From contig NC_057862.1 of NCBI RefSeq assembly GCF_019393635.1, positions 267,916,441 through 267,980,440 of the forward strand: 64,000 nucleotides of DNA, written 5' to 3'. A program made the translations under genes and the position numbers. Each line of letters begins with the position of its first letter. Positions within the stretch are counted from its first letter, which is position 1. Source of the stretch: Dromiciops gliroides (taxonomy: Eukaryota > Chordata > Mammalia > Microbiotheria > Microbiotheriidae). A model generated the notes under the pieces. It saw nothing but the letters and a program-made list of their open reading frames with translations, was not told the DNA's origin and made no database searches. Below are positions 22,945 to 34,595 of this stretch, piece by piece.

Positions 22945-23170
22945 ATAACTGCATTTCTATTGTGCTTTTAAAGTTTGCAAATTACTTTAGATTGTTTTCA
23001 TTTAAGCTTCATGACAATCCTGTGAGATACAATAGCTATTAAAACTATTTGCAATTTACAGATAACTTCAGTAGTTAAGTGGTTTGTCCATAGTCACATG
23101 GGGGAATAGTAGAGGCAGAATTTGGATGAACCTTGCGCCAGCTCCAAGGCCAACATACCATAATGCCTTG
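22945..23170 (-). mobile_element. MIR relic
   Basis: Minus-strand MIR text (TTTAAAGTTTGCAAATTAC, CATGACAATCCTGTGAGATA, CATAGTCACATGG). Confidence 0.65.
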
Positions 23171-23504
23171 TTGTGTGTTGAATCTAAATTAAGGTTGAAA
23201 TTCTAGAGTTATGAGTTGTCATAAAGCATGACTATGTAAACCTTCAAAATGACATGACATTTATCTTAAAAAAGGCCAGATGGCTATGGTAATAACAGGA
23301 TTTAAGTTCCTCTGTTTCATGGGAGTAACTTCAACAAACAACTCACAAATGAATTGTGTCTACCATCACAAAGCTGTTATGACCCACTTCAGAGAATCCT
23401 CCCATGGGAAGCAAGTTTTTCATTTTTTTTTCTATTTTTTTATTTATGACACTAATAATTTATGTCTTTCAAATTATGGGACTATTTGTGTGCATTAAAA
23501 CATT
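23171..23504. other. No feature seen
   Basis: AT-rich single-copy-like sequence without coding signal. Confidence 0.5.
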
Positions 23505-23512
23505 GAACCTTG

Positions 23513-23691
23513 GGGCAGCTAGGTGGTGCAGTAGATAAAGCACTGGCCCTGGATTCAGGAAGACCTGAGTTCAAATGTGGCCTCAGATACTTGACACTTA
23601 CTAGCTGTGTGACCCTGAGCAAGTCACTTAACTCTCATTACAGAAGGAAGGAAGGAAGGAAGGAGAGGACAGGAGAGGACAGGAGAGGAGG
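23513..23691 (+). mobile_element. tRNA-derived SINE with microsatellite tail
   Basis: TSD GAACCTTG at 23505-23512 and 23692-23699. The tail has become (GGAA)n and (GGACAGGAGA)n at 23643-23690. Confidence 0.92.
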
Positions 23692-23699
23692 GAACCTTG

Positions 23700-24330
23700 A
23701 GGGAAAAACTTTTCTGGTCCAATGGCAATGATATTCAACTAATCCCAGGTCCACTTTCTATAGCTGTGCCACAAGATGCCTATCTTATTCAGTCACATGG
23801 TACTAAGGAAGGACCTATAGAAAGAAAAGATTTTCTCTAACAAAGAAAAACACTTAAAGAAGGAAAATTCTTGCTAATGCAAATGTCTAAAATGAATTGT
23901 GATCCTAATTTTGCAATTACTTAAAAGGAAGTATCTCTACTAATCTTTAAAAACACAATGAAGGTTTTTACTTATCCTCATGTATTAAAAGATTTGTGCA
24001 GGTGATTTTACCACCAATACCATTTTATATCTCCCCATCCCACAGAATGAAACTAATCTTAAGAATTCTGATGAATTTTTAAATTGCCTGTACTTAAAAA
24101 GGTGTATATGTGTGTGTGTGTGTGTATGTGTATAAACCTTTCTTTTCCACATAAGAAAAAGGTAAAGTAGAACATGGGAAGAGCTCAAAATCATCCATTT
24201 CTTTAATATTATGAATGTTAATTCTCAGACACTGCAGCCCAACAGTTAGAAGGTTCGTTTTTGGTTGTTTTTTTAGAGATCAGAGAAGCAGCATAGTGAC
24301 AGTGAAGGGACTACCACTACACCACTCCCC
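23700..24330. other. No gene seen; (TG)n at 24103-24131
   Basis: Only a short TG/TATG microsatellite is recognisable. Confidence 0.55.
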
Positions 24331-24343
24331 ATCAAATGACTTT

Positions 24344-24497
24344 GTTTTTTTGGTTTTTTTGAGTGAGGCGATTGGGGTTAAGTGACTTGCTCAGGGTCAC
24401 ACAGCTACTAAGTGTTAAGTGTCTGAGGCCAGATTTGAACTCAGGTACTCCTAACTCCAGGGCCGGTGCTCTATCCACTGCACCACCTAGCTGCCCC
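24344..24497 (-). mobile_element. tRNA-derived SINE
   Basis: TSD ATCAAATGACTTT at 24331-24343 and 24498-24510. Confidence 0.96.
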
Positions 24498-24795
24498 ATC
24501 AAATGACTTTAAATAGATTCATTTTACTTTCTTTGTACAACCACCGCCCAATGTCTACATCAATTATAGAGCACTACTGTTATTTCTATGGAGTATCAAA
24601 ATTCTAAGATTCATTAGGGGATTAACAAATGCTTAATGACTTGAATTTTCTATAAAAAAAATAACCTTGCCACAAAAATTACTGTAAAATTATGTTTAAT
24701 AATCCCAATCAGTAGATTTCCTATCTACAATATTTGGCAATAAGGCACAACAAACTAAAAAAAAAAGTACAAAAAACTGATGAAAACACATTAGG

Positions 24796-24941
24796 GGGCA
24801 GCTAGGTGGTGCAGTGGATAGAGCACTGGCCCTGGATTCAGGAGGACCTGAGTTCAAATGTGGCCTCAGACACTTAACACTTACTAGCTGTGTGACCCTG
24901 GGCAAGTCACTTAACCCCAATCGTCTGACTAAAAAAAAACC
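24796..24941 (+). mobile_element. tRNA-derived SINE
   Basis: Exact TSD AAAACACATTAGG at 24783-24795 and 24942-24954. Confidence 0.96.
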
Positions 24942-24954
24942 AAAACACATTAGG

Positions 24955-25400
24955 CAGTTCTGACCTTTTATCTTTCCTGATTTCCTAAAAGATTCAGCTC
25001 AAATCTTATCTTGTGCAGGTCTTTCCTAGTCCACCCTATGGGTAACACCTTCCCCAAAATTTCCTTCCATAGGAAGATCAGTGAAGATCACTAAAAAAAA
25101 AAAAAGAAAAGTCAGACACACCTGAAATGACTGAATAACAACAGCAACAAACTGATATCTCAGTTGTGAAACTGAATTTGTGTAGTCACTGAATATGTTA
25201 GGACCAAAAAAATGACATGACTCTCCAGACCTAAGACTGGAAAAGCCAAGGGATGATACAGATACATCTTGTATGAAGTTATTTACATCTTTTCTCCCCC
25301 ATTATTCCTTGAATGCAAGCACAATGTTTTTGCCATTCTTTTAGAATAGTGCCAATACTTAGTAAGAATATATAACTTTGATTAACTGATGTTACATTTC
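24955..25400 (+). mobile_element. L2-like relic
   Basis: Weak L2 3' text (AGATTCAGCTCAAATCTTATC, GCAGGTCTTTCCTAG, TTGAATGCAAGCACAATG, TAGTGCCAATACTTAGTAAG). Confidence 0.5.
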
Positions 25401-25583
25401 AATCAATTAGCTGTCAGTGTTCCAAGGGCATTCTTAGAAAATCTACCATTCAAGATTCCCTAAACTAGGGGAAAAATATATAAAATCATATTAAAAGGAA
25501 AACTATGATGCAGGCTGGTTTTTGTGGCCTTTCTTTAAGGTAACTAGTAATTTAGAGGGAAACTTTAATTTTCATCTGGGTAG

Positions 25584-25726
25584 TTTTTTTTTTTTTTTGC
25601 AGGGCAATGACGGTTGTGACTTGCCCAGGGTCACACAGCTAGTGTCAAGTGTCTAAGGCTGGATTTGAACTCAGGTCCTCCTGAATCCAAGGTCAGTGCA
25701 TTATCCACTGCGCCACTTAGCGGCCC
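25584..25726 (-). mobile_element. tRNA-derived SINE
   Basis: TSD TCTGGGTAG at 25575-25583 and 25727-25735; a somewhat diverged copy. Confidence 0.92.
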
Positions 25727-25735
25727 TCTGGGTAG

Positions 25736-26094
25736 ATTATTTTCTAAGAAAATATTGTTTTATACTCTATTTGTACTTAAATTCACTTTGAAACCCTAAA
25801 ATAGTACAAACTTATATAGGTTAAATTTATTGAGAACTACCATACCTCCTGATGGCACATGAGAAAGAATCTAATAGACTCAAGTCAAGTGACATGTTTC
25901 ATAATTCCATAGTTATTCTGCTTGCCAAATGTCTGTTGATATACAAAACCCACTGCAACTTACTCTTTCAAAAATATATCAGGAGTAATAAATCTCCTTC
26001 ACCATTTCTCTTTTAAGCCTCTAAATAAACTTGAAAGTTCAGCACACAATTATTTTCAAGTATTTTCTTCACAACTTAAAAGAATACAGACATA
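25736..26094. other. No feature seen
   Basis: AT-rich, no coding or repeat signature recognised. Confidence 0.5.
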
Positions 26095-26262
26095 TATGGA
26101 AGCAGCATGGTACAACAGAAAGGATACTGGCTCTGGAATCAGAGTCTGCCTTCAAATCTTAACTGTCACTTCTCTATGTGACACTGGGCCTGATTCATCA
26201 ACTGTAAAATGAAGAGGCTAGCCTACATGACCTGCAATGTCCCATTTAAGCTCTTATGTATA
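26095..26262 (+). mobile_element. MIR relic
   Basis: GAAGCAGCATGGTACAACAGAAAG, CTGGCTCTGGAATCAGA, CAACTGTAAAATGAAGAGGCTAG. Confidence 0.75.
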
Positions 26263-26419
26263 TAATAACACTTTATTCAAATGGATCCTAGCCATCCAAC
26301 ATTTATCTGAACAAAGCAGAGAATCAGGAAGCAAACAAGGTCTTTGAGCAGCCATAAAAGATGTCAGTCTGTATACTAAAAACAAATGCACTTCAAAGTA
26401 TTTACTTTTCATTTATAGA

Positions 26420-26730
26420 GAATCCTAACATTCAATTCAAGAAACATTAAGTACCTGCTATGTACAAGGTACTGCTCCAGCTATTGAGGATACAAAGACA
26501 AAAACCAAGTCTCTGCCCTTAAGGAGCTTATAGTCTACTGGGGTTGGGAAAGGGGAGAATAGAGTATGTAAATACCCAGTTAAATAAATAAAACATATAT
26601 CTGTGTGTGTGCACACGCATCTGTGTTTTATACAAAGTAATTTCAAAGAGTGTGATAACAAATGGGAGGCATCAGGAAAGGCATCCTGTAGGAGGTGACA
26701 CTCAGCTGAGGTAGAAGCTGAGGAAAGAGT
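26420..26730 (+). mobile_element. Old mammalian dispersed repeat, not named
   Basis: Carries the widely dispersed text AAGTACCTGCTATGTACAAGG, GAGGATACAAAGACAAAA, AAGGAGCTTATAGTCTACTG and GGCATCAGGAAAGGCATCCTG. 26731-27312 holds nothing further that I recognise. Confidence 0.5.
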
Positions 26731-27321
26731 ACATTATAGACAAGCTTGTTTATCTGGTTTCCAAGCTCATAGTAGATAAGAAACAATAAATTAGAACTAC
26801 TGGAAAATACACTAATAGAAAAAAAAAATTATAGCTGCCAAGGAAGAACTCAAAAAGTCCAGCAAGCTGGGGTGATTATCACAATGGTAAACCATTAAAC
26901 ACAGAAGGAACAAGATTAAATTATATTCTGTGTTCTGCTTTTTAAAAATTAGGAAAATGGGGGATACATTTTAAAATAATTTCTATCCAAAAAGATTAAA
27001 ATACAAAATTTGAGTATTTAAATTCTCAGCTATACAGTGATACTCCAAAGTGTTCCATACAGGTAATATGTAACTTTAAAGCACAAAAAAAAGCAATAAT
27101 ATTTTATTTTTTAAATACTTCGTATTTTAGTAGGAGTAGCTACTACTTAAGTAGAGGGGAAATTTGAAAGCTACTTTGTTTCCAGCTAACTTACTAGAAG
27201 GTACTTGTTTAAAATTACAAAGAAAAAAAGTTAACTGCTGCCTCTTGTTTAAAATGTTAGACTATTACAGCCAAACATTTCCCAAGGAAAAATAAAGTAG
27301 AATTTAGAATTTAATATGCAT

Positions 27322-27467
27322 GGGGCAACTAGGTGGCGCAGTGGATAGAGCACTGGCCCTGGAGTCAGGAGTACCTAAGTTCAAATGCGGCCTCAGACAC
27401 TTAACACTGTGTGACCCTGGGCAAGTCACTTAACCCCAATTGCCTCACCAAAAAAAAAAAAAAAAAA
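27322..27467 (+). mobile_element. tRNA-derived SINE
   Basis: Copy with a small deletion (AACACTGTGTGACC) and a long A tail. Confidence 0.94.
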
Positions 27468-27514
27468 GAATATGCTACAAGATAAACAAGTACTGGAAGG
27501 AAGGCCTCATTAAG

Positions 27515-27905
27515 AATACAAAGAATGAGTTCCAGTCTCAGCTTTTCCTGATTTTGAAGGAAGTCACTTGTAACACATTTATATCAGTTTTTTTAAATCT
27601 GTAAAATGCCCCACCTACCTCAGAATCATAGCTTTTCAGAAGTGAATAGGCTCTTAGAAATCCCGTCTATATCACTATTTTACGTTTTAAAAGATAAATT
27701 GTGAGGATCAAATGAAAGAATTCATGAGAGAACACCAAAAAATGTCAAGCACTAAAAGCAAAGCAGTAAACCTAGATTGGAATCGTGGCTTGGTCACCTA
27801 TGTGACAACAGGAAAGTCATTTAACCTCTCTGGAAATGCTTCCTCATCTGCAAAACGAGAGGAATTAGACAAAATCAACTCTAATATAAGGTGCTTTCCA
27901 TACCT
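27515..27905 (+). mobile_element. Two MIR relics in tandem
   Basis: 27515-27625 and 27755-27905 each show MIR text (AGTCACTTG.., CTGTAAAATGCC; AAAGTCATTTAACCTCTCTG, CCTCATCTGCAAAACGAG). Confidence 0.6.
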
Positions 27906-28199
27906 AAAGTAGTGAGCTACTACTAATACACATTACTAATAGTCTATAGGCAAATTCATCTTTAGTTCATGGCAAGATTTTTATTAATTCTGAATCCTTT
28001 CATATAAAGTATGGTCCTATAGGAAAAAGCTCTAAATCTTCCTTCTATTTTTCAATTCTATCAAAAATCGTTACAAAGGAAATGGTTTATGATATGAACT
28101 GGATAATATGGACACAGAATTGTCCTTAAAGCACCTAAGAACATCAACTAGTATGGAATGCTACAATTTAATATTCGATTATCTATGGTGAATTTATCG

Positions 28200-28610
28200 C
28201 TTTTTTCAAAAAATAAAACCAGCTGCTACAAATAGATACAAAGTGAAGTAAGCAGAACCAGAACACTGTATACAGTGACAGCAATACTGAAACAATAATT
28301 AACTATTAAAGACTTAGTCACTTTAATCAATACAATGATCCAAGACAATTCCAAAGGACTCATGATAAAAAATGCTATCCACCTGCAGAGAGAAAACTGA
28401 AACTCTTGAGTGCAGATTCCATTTTATTTTTCTTGCTTGCTTTTGGCAACATGGCTAATAGGGAAATGTTTTACGCGACTTAAATGTATAATTGATATAA
28501 TATTGCTTGCCTTCTCAATGGGTAGAGGAAGGAACATGAAGGTAGAGAATTTAGAACTCAAAAAAAATTTCAATGAACGTTCAAAATAAAAAATAAAATT
28601 GACTTTTTTA
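28200..28610 (+). mobile_element. L1 3' end fragment
   Basis: CAAAGTGAAGTAAGCAGAACCAG, CAATGATCCAAGACAATTCC, GGCAACATGGCTAATAGGGAAATG, ending in an AAAATAAAA tail. Confidence 0.82.
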
Positions 28611-28667
28611 CAAATGCAAACATAGCATTAATTCATTATAGAACATGGTGTAAAATCATCATTTAAT

Positions 28668-28860
28668 GAGAGGCAGCATGGTACAGTTTTTAGAAAGTGT
28701 ATATTTAATTTGGAATCAGAAGGCCTAGGGTCAATTCCTAACTCCACCATTTACTACCCATGTGGCCCTGAACAAGTGATGAGGTCTTTTCCCTCCTGAA
28801 ATATGAAGAGGGGGTCATACTCTCTAAAGTACCTTAGAACTCCGAATCCTATGAGGAAAC
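28668..28860 (+). mobile_element. MIR relic
   Basis: GAGGCAGCATGGTACAG, GGAATCAGAAGGCCTAGGG, CACCATTTACTACCCATGTGG. Confidence 0.75.
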
Positions 28861-28992
28861 TTATTAGGAATCTAGAACAGAGGAGTTTAATCCTACGATA
28901 AATACATTTCATGAGGTAGTTGGCAGAAATAAAGGAAAATGGTTAGTCCTAAACAGCTACCTAAAGAGAAAAGGTTTAGAAATATTCATGAG

Positions 28993-29144
28993 GGGGCAGT
29001 TAGGTGGCACAATGGATAGAGCACCTGCCCTGAAGTCAGGAGTACCTGAGTTCAAATCCAGCCTCAGACACTTAACACTAGCTGTGTGACCCTGGGCAAG
29101 TCACTTAACCCCAATTGCCTCACTAAAAAAAAAAAAGAAAGAAA
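28993..29144 (+). mobile_element. tRNA-derived SINE
   Basis: Exact 14-bp TSD GAAATATTCATGAG at 28979-28992 and 29145-29158. Confidence 0.96.
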
Positions 29145-29158
29145 GAAATATTCATGAG

Positions 29159-29609
29159 ATTAGCCACACTGAAACTACTCCTTGAATTACAATCGACTTA
29201 TTTTCTTACAAATGGAAACAACAAGTACCTGCTTCATAGAATGAAATCTTAAATCTTAAATGTTAATGCTCATCTTTTGAGTAACTTAATGGCATAAATG
29301 AGCTGGCTAGTTCCTGAAGTGTCCTAGGATTCAAACAGTAACATATAGACATAAAACCTTTTCAAAACATAAACACAATTCTAAACAGGGACACAAAAAT
29401 ATACTGAGCTTTCTTCAAAAAGCCTACATTTGTTCTGACCAGATAAAGATTTCATTTTTTAAGTCAACATAACATAAAAAGAGAAAAGCATTGGTTTTCC
29501 TTTATATTACTAAAGGTTATCCTTTTCCCAGAGACATATTTCAAAAGTGGTTAATTTTTCTGACAACTTAAAGTTTACATGGAATATAGAATTTTAAATG
29601 TATATGGTA
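29159..29609. other. No feature seen
   Basis: AT-rich, no signature recognised. Confidence 0.5.
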
Positions 29610-29855
29610 TAAAGGTAAAAAGAACTAAATTAAGTGCCTTAAAAAATCTGGGTTCAAAAACAACTGGTTCTACCACTTAACATTAGGCTTTAGGCTTATC
29701 ATGATTTCTCTAAATTTTGTATTTCCTTATCAGTAAAATAGAAGATACTTTTATCTACCCCCCCAATCCCCAAATCAATGGATTGTTATGAGAACCAAAT
29801 AAGAAATATGTCAAAGGGCTCTGGGAATAAAAAGTGGTATTATTATCCAATACAT
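29610..29855 (+). mobile_element. MIR relic
   Basis: Weak MIR order (CTGGGTTCAAAAACAAC, TACCACTTAACATTAGG, TTATCAGTAAAATAGAAGATA, TTGTTATGAGAACCAAAT). 29856-30149 shows nothing. Confidence 0.55.
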
Positions 29856-30149
29856 TAGGATTCATGCTACAATTATTAATAAAACTCATTTCTATAAACC
29901 CTGGTTATTTTCCTCATTCACAAAATTTAAACAGATTTCCATATATTCCAAACTAAAAACTAGCATTTTATGTAGTGGAAAAAATACCATAAGTTTTCCC
30001 AGTACAAAAGTAAAAGCTCAGATGCCTCTATCTCCACTATCATTTGACATAGTTCCAAAAATATGCTAGCTATAGCAGTAAGACAAGAACAAAAATAAAG
30101 GTATAAACACAGACAAGGAGACAAAATTATCCCTGACTTGCAGCTGAAA

Positions 30150-30272
30150 CTTTCCATTATATGTTGTCTTCTCTAGAATGTGAGCTCCTTGAAATCAGGA
30201 ACCCTCTTTTCTTTTGTATACCCAGTGCTTGGAAAAGTGTTTTAAGTGCTTGACAATGTTTGTTCATTCACT
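30150..30272 (+). mobile_element. L2 3' end
   Basis: TAGAATGTGAGCTCCTTGAAATCAGG, TATACCCAGTGCTTGG, TTTAAGTGCTTGACAA: the L2 3' terminal pattern. Confidence 0.75.
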
Positions 30273-30760
30273 CAGATGACATTATGGTGTACTAAGAAAA
30301 CCCCAAATAATCAGGAAAAAAAACCTATTATGAAACAAAATCCACAAAAGGCATCAGGATCGCTATTAAGCAATAACAGAAAACCAGGAAAACACAACAA
30401 AAAAATTCCATTAAAAATAACTTATAGGGCAGCTAGGTGGCGCAGTGGATAAAGCACTGGCCTTGGATTCAGGAGTACCTGAGTTCAAATCCAGCCTCAG
30501 ACACTTGACACTTAACTAGCTGTGTGACCCTGGGCAAGTCACTTAACCCCCATTGCCCTGCAAAAATTAAAAACAAAAACAAAAAAAACAAACAAAAATA
30601 ACTTATAGAATGCATAAAGCATCTTTAAGTTAACCTACAAAAACATACAACCACACCATTTATATAAATACAACTACAGGACACTCAATAGAAATAGATT
30701 TAAATAAGTATATAGGTATTTACTGTAATGGTTGGGCTATTGCAAAACAGTAAAAATTAT
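30273..30760 (+). pseudogene. LINE ORF2 reverse-transcriptase relic
   Basis: Contains a decayed RT catalytic box (SDDIMVY, then ENPK after a stop at about 30276-30310) and further ORF2-like text (SLLSNNRK..KKIPLKI; PTKTYNH). In-frame stops are present. A SINE is inserted at 30428-30593. Confidence 0.55.
30428..30593 (+). mobile_element. tRNA-derived SINE
   Basis: Exact 15-bp TSD AAAAATAACTTATAG at 30413-30427 and 30594-30608. Confidence 0.96.
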
Positions 30761-30764
30761 TTCA

Positions 30765-30766
<2 letters not shown>

Positions 30767-30796
<30 letters not shown>
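30767..30796. repeat. (AT)n microsatellite
   Basis: About 15 AT units. Confidence 0.9.
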
Positions 30797-30801
<5 letters not shown>

Positions 30802-30969
30802 ATCATAAAGGGGATCTCAGAACAAAAATAAATACAATTCACTTAGAAGAATTAAAATCTAGAATTCAAGGGAAATAATACAAGTACTATTGAAAAGGAC
30901 ATAGCATTATCCAACTTGTTTTTACAAAGCAATAGTCTCATAATTATTTGTTAACAGTAGAACAATTCA

Positions 30970-31085
30970 GTCAAAGAATAAGCTTTTATTAAGTGCCTAC
31001 TATATGCAAAGCAAGGTGTTAACAACTGGGGATACAAAGAAAGGCCAAATGGGAAAGACAAGCAAACTAAGTATAAATGAACTGT
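30970..31085 (+). mobile_element. Old mammalian dispersed repeat, not named
   Basis: TTTATTAAGTGCCTACTATATGC, CTGGGGATACAAAGAAAGGC: the same family as 26420-26530. Confidence 0.5.
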
Positions 31086-31475
31086 TGTTTTGTCCTTCAT
31101 TCTCAAAGAGGACCATAACATCAGGAGGTGACTTGCAGTGAATTGGATTTAAGTGAGGGAGGGCTGTGCAAAGTCTCATTCCTTCCAGAGCCGTCTGGGT
31201 CCAGTGGAAAACCAGAAGAGTTGGTAACCCAAAACCAAGAGAAAGAAAAGTATCATGGAAAAGAGAGTGATCTGCAGTGTCAAAGGTCTGCAAAGGTCAA
31301 AAATAAGGATTAAGAAAAGGTCGTTGGATTTGATATTGTTTGTCCTTTGTTCTCAAAGAGTTCCAAGACATTGGGGCAACATTATGATTTGCACTGAATT
31401 GGATTTAAGTGAGGGAGCAAGGCTCCTCCAGAGCCATCTGGATCCAGTGGCAAGATATTTATCAGGACAAATGAA
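31082..31475 (+). repeat. Two direct copies of a roughly 130-bp dispersed repeat
   Basis: Copies at 31082-31205 and 31332-31460 share TTCTCAAAGAG, TTGCAxTGAATTGGATTTAAG, GAGGGAG, CCAGAGCCxTCTGGxTCCAGTGG. Between them (31206-31330) lies text of another old repeat that resumes at 31622 (GTCAAAGGTCTGCAAAGGTC). I cannot name the family. Confidence 0.6.
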
Positions 31476-31496
31476 AATGACCCGATGGGTTTTTTG

Positions 31497-31615
31497 TTGC
31501 TTTTTTAAGGAAATTGGGGTTAAGTGAGTTGCCCCGTGTCACACAGCTAGTGTCTGAGATGAGATTGGAACTCAGGTCTTCTTGACTTCAGGGCCAGTAC
31601 ACTACCTAGCTACCC
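31497..31615 (-). mobile_element. Diverged tRNA-derived SINE
   Basis: GAAATTGGGGTTAAGTGAGTTG, GTCACACAGCTAGTGTCTGAG, ACTACCTAGCTACCC; older than the other copies. Confidence 0.75.
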
Positions 31616-31621
31616 TTTAGA

Positions 31622-32150
31622 TGTGGTGATTAGGAGATACTAGTAATTTTGGATAGTAAGGTCAGAAGTCAGATTTTAAAGTAATCCACAGAAGAGAAAG
31701 AGGGGAAGTAGAATAGATGGTCTTTTTAAGGAATTTAACCACAAGGGTAATGAGACTTAGGATGATAATTAGCTGGAATGGAAAGATTCAATGAGGGTTT
31801 TTTTGAGAATGAAATATGCTTGTTTGTAAGGAGTAAGAAAAAATGCAGTAAAAAAAAAAAAAAGGATGTAGACAGATTTCAGATTAGTGAAAGTGGAGAT
31901 GAGGGAGAAAATCTGTTGGAGGAAACAAGATAGAATGGGATCATTTATGCAGCCGAGTTTGCCTTGGTAAAGAGTAGGACCACCTTTCTGTGTGAGACAA
32001 AGTAAAGGAGATGGTAGCAGAAGGCATCTCAGTTCTATGAGATAAGAAAGAGAGAAGAGGGAGCTCTTGGCAATTGACCTCAACTTTAGTAAAATATGCG
32101 CAAAATTCTCAGCTGAGAGAGATGAGGAATGGGGAATCATAAGGGATGAA
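31622..32150 (+). mobile_element. Old mammalian dispersed repeat, not named
   Basis: Text widely repeated in mammals (GGGTTTTTTTGAGAATG, AAGATAGAATGGGATCATTT, GAGTTTGCCTTGGTAAAGAG). No coding potential. 32151-32330 shows nothing more. Confidence 0.5.
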
Positions 32151-32329
32151 AAGGTTTATTAGAGTCACAGTGGAAATTAGGATAGTGAGTTGAAAAGGGA
32201 GGTTTAGGATCATCTAGTAGCAGTTAAGGGCCAAGTTAAATTTTTGTAGCATAAATTTGTAGCAGACCCAATCAAAATAGTTACTACTTCATTCAACAGC
32301 ATGTAAAAAGGCAGCAGATGATACGATCC

Positions 32330-32760
32330 AAGGCTGAAGCTGGAAAACTAGATAAACAATCAAAGCAGTGTACGAGTGTTTGATAAATCCCAAACTATAT
32401 TAAGTTACTGAAGGAAGGACTCTTCCCTAACCCTATTTCTTTATTTCTGAATACTGCAAAAGAAAACTCAAATGCAATTTGGTGGAAATTAGATTGAGGC
32501 TAAGTTATACCATTAAAATGGATTTATAACCTGAATATAAAAAACTGTATATTTTTTAAAAAATTAGACCCAGACCTATGAAGACTGGGAAGAAACAATC
32601 CAATATGGAAGATCATAAAAGACAAAGCAGCTAATTTCAATACTGCATGAATAAAAATCACTGAAGACAATGAAACTGTAGAGCAGAAAAAATGTGTCTG
32701 CATCAAATATTATAATAATAAAAATCTGACAGCCAAGGTATATGGGGTACTGACAGAAAT
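32330..32760 (+). mobile_element. L1 ORF2 relic
   Basis: GTTTGATAAATCCCAAACTA, GCAATTTGGTGGAAATTAGATTGAGG, AAACTGTATATTTT; matches the pattern of the L1 ORF2 region before the C-terminal zinc-knuckle part. Degenerate. Confidence 0.5.
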
Positions 32761-32779
32761 ATATGACTCATTTTACAGT

Positions 32780-32955
32780 GCATTACGCACTGGGTCTAAT
32801 CAGGAAAGCCATAGTTCAAATCCAGCTCCAACACTTCCTCAACTGTAAAATGGGGATAATAGTAGCTACTTCATAGGGTTATGAGGATCAAATGAAGTAT
32901 TTGTAGAGTGCTTAGCCAGTGTCTTACAAATAGGAGGCACAATACAAATGGTTAT
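32780..32955 (+). mobile_element. MIR relic
   Basis: TCAACTGTAAAATGGGGATAATAG, GTTATGAGGATCAAATGA, GTAGAGTGCTTAGCCAGTG. Confidence 0.75.
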
Positions 32956-33023
32956 TGCCTTCCTTTCCCCTTCATTCCCTGATAGATAGGTGAACAATAG
33001 CTCTTAAAAGAAATGCAAACCAT

Positions 33024-33123
33024 GGGGCAGCTAGGTGTCAGATCTGGCCTCAGACACTTGACACTTGCTGGCTGTGTGACCCTGGGCAAGTCACTTAACC
33101 CCCATTGCCCCACAAAAAAAAAA
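33024..33123 (+). mobile_element. tRNA-derived SINE, internal deletion
   Basis: Lacks the A-box/anticodon-arm part (CTAGGTG joined to TCAGATCTGGCC). Exact TSD AAATGCAAACCAT at 33011-33023 and 33124-33136. Confidence 0.94.
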
Positions 33124-33136
33124 AAATGCAAACCAT

Positions 33137-33800
33137 AAATGACCACATGAAAACATGCTCCAAATCACTAGTAATTAAGAAAAATACAAATTAAAACAAC
33201 TCTGAGGTTTCACCCCACATCCTGCACTTTGGTAAAAAATAACCAAAAACTGCATTGTTGAAGGGACTATGGAAAGAAAAACATACTACACTGGCAAAGC
33301 TTGGAATCATTGAAATCCAACCATTTCAATGTTAATTTGTTGGGGGGCAGCTAGGTGGTGCAGTGGATAAAGCACTGGCCCTGAATTCAGGACCTGAGTT
33401 CAAATCCAGTCTCAGACACTTGACACTTACTAGCTGTGTGACCCTAAGCAAGTCACTTAACCCTCATTGTCCCACCCCCCAAAAAAAAATCTAATCAATG
33501 TTAATTTATTATTAATGAAAGAAAAAGTGACTACTTAGCTATGTCCTCTGACCCAGAGAGATAGAAACAAGATAGAAACAAACGCATAATATATACCAAA
33601 ATATTCACAGCAAAGCCTTTATAAATTGCAGCAATTGAAACAGCAGCTATCATTTGGGAAATAGTTGCAAAAATTATGGTAAATGAATGTAACAGAATAT
33701 CATTCAGTGGGAAAAGACAAAGGGAATTCATAAAAACATGTGAAGACTTTGCCATAGGAAGAGAGGCATCCAAAGTTTGTAATTTTATCTGGATTCTCTG
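33137..33800 (+). mobile_element. L1 3' fragment
   Basis: ORF2 C-terminal text (CTCCAAATCACTAGTAATTAAG, AAAACAACTCTGAGG) followed by decayed 3' UTR. A SINE is inserted at 33339-33494. Confidence 0.7.
33339..33494 (+). mobile_element. tRNA-derived SINE
   Basis: TSD TCAATGTTAATTT at 33326-33338 and 33495-33507. Confidence 0.96.
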
Positions 33801-33829
33801 TTCAAGATTTTATCATAAAAAGTCACTGA

Positions 33830-34165
33830 CAAGGCAGCATAGAGGACAGAATACAGGCTGGAGTCAGAAGACCTAGATTTCAGTTTCTCCTCACACTTTC
33901 TAGCTTTGGTATGTAACCTCCAAAGTACTTTCTAGCTCTACACCTTTGATCCTGATTTGTATGAATTAGTTAAGAAAGGAACAAGCAGAATCAGAATAAA
34001 ATATGCACTGAAACAAATGATAGGATCGTAAGATTTAGAGATGGCAGGGACCTCAAAGCTCATCTAGGGACTTTTAAGGTCTTATAATTCTCTTCAGGAG
34101 ATATTTGAACCTGGGTCCTCTCACTTCAGTCAGTACTCTTTCCACTATACTTCACTGTTTCATTG
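33830..34165. mobile_element. MIR relic (33830-33950) and another old repeat (34020-34165)
   Basis: 33830-33950: AAGGCAGCATAGAGGACAG, CTGGAGTCAGAAGACCTAG. 34020-34165: TAGATTTAGAGATGGCAGGGACCTC-like opening and a CACTTTCCACTATAC-like end, a common mammalian repeat pattern. Confidence 0.55.
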
Positions 34166-34469
34166 TTTTTACAACATAAATGAGATCAACAACAGAAAGT
34201 TAAACTCCGAGAATAGAAAACCTATCTTCCTCTTATTAGCAAAATGTCATACATATTGTCGGATAAAGTCACTATAGAGGGGTTTTTTGCAAAATTTTGT
34301 CATAAATGTTCAATGGAGATAAAGCAGGATTCAAGAAATGATTTGTGTTAAAAGACATCAATAAAATGTCTTTAAAAAAATACAAAATAAAAACTCCTTA
34401 TTCTTCCATAACTGGCAATCTAAATAGGATATATAAGGTACATGGTATATAAATAACCCTGTCTTCAAG
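34166..34469. other. No feature seen
   Basis: AT-rich, no signature recognised. Confidence 0.5.
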
Positions 34470-34595
34470 GAGCTTACAAACATACATAAGCTCCTTGAGG
34501 ATAGGGATGTTTTATTTTTGTCATCATTTTACCACTGCCTAGCATACTGCCACATATAGAATAGGTACTTAATAAAGGTTTGGTGAACTGAAGGA
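34470..34595 (+). mobile_element. L2 3' end
   Basis: AAGCTCCTTGAGGATAGGGATG, ACTGCCTAGCATACTGCC, AATAGGTACTTAATAAAGG, the L2 terminus. 34596-34867 shows nothing else. Confidence 0.85.
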
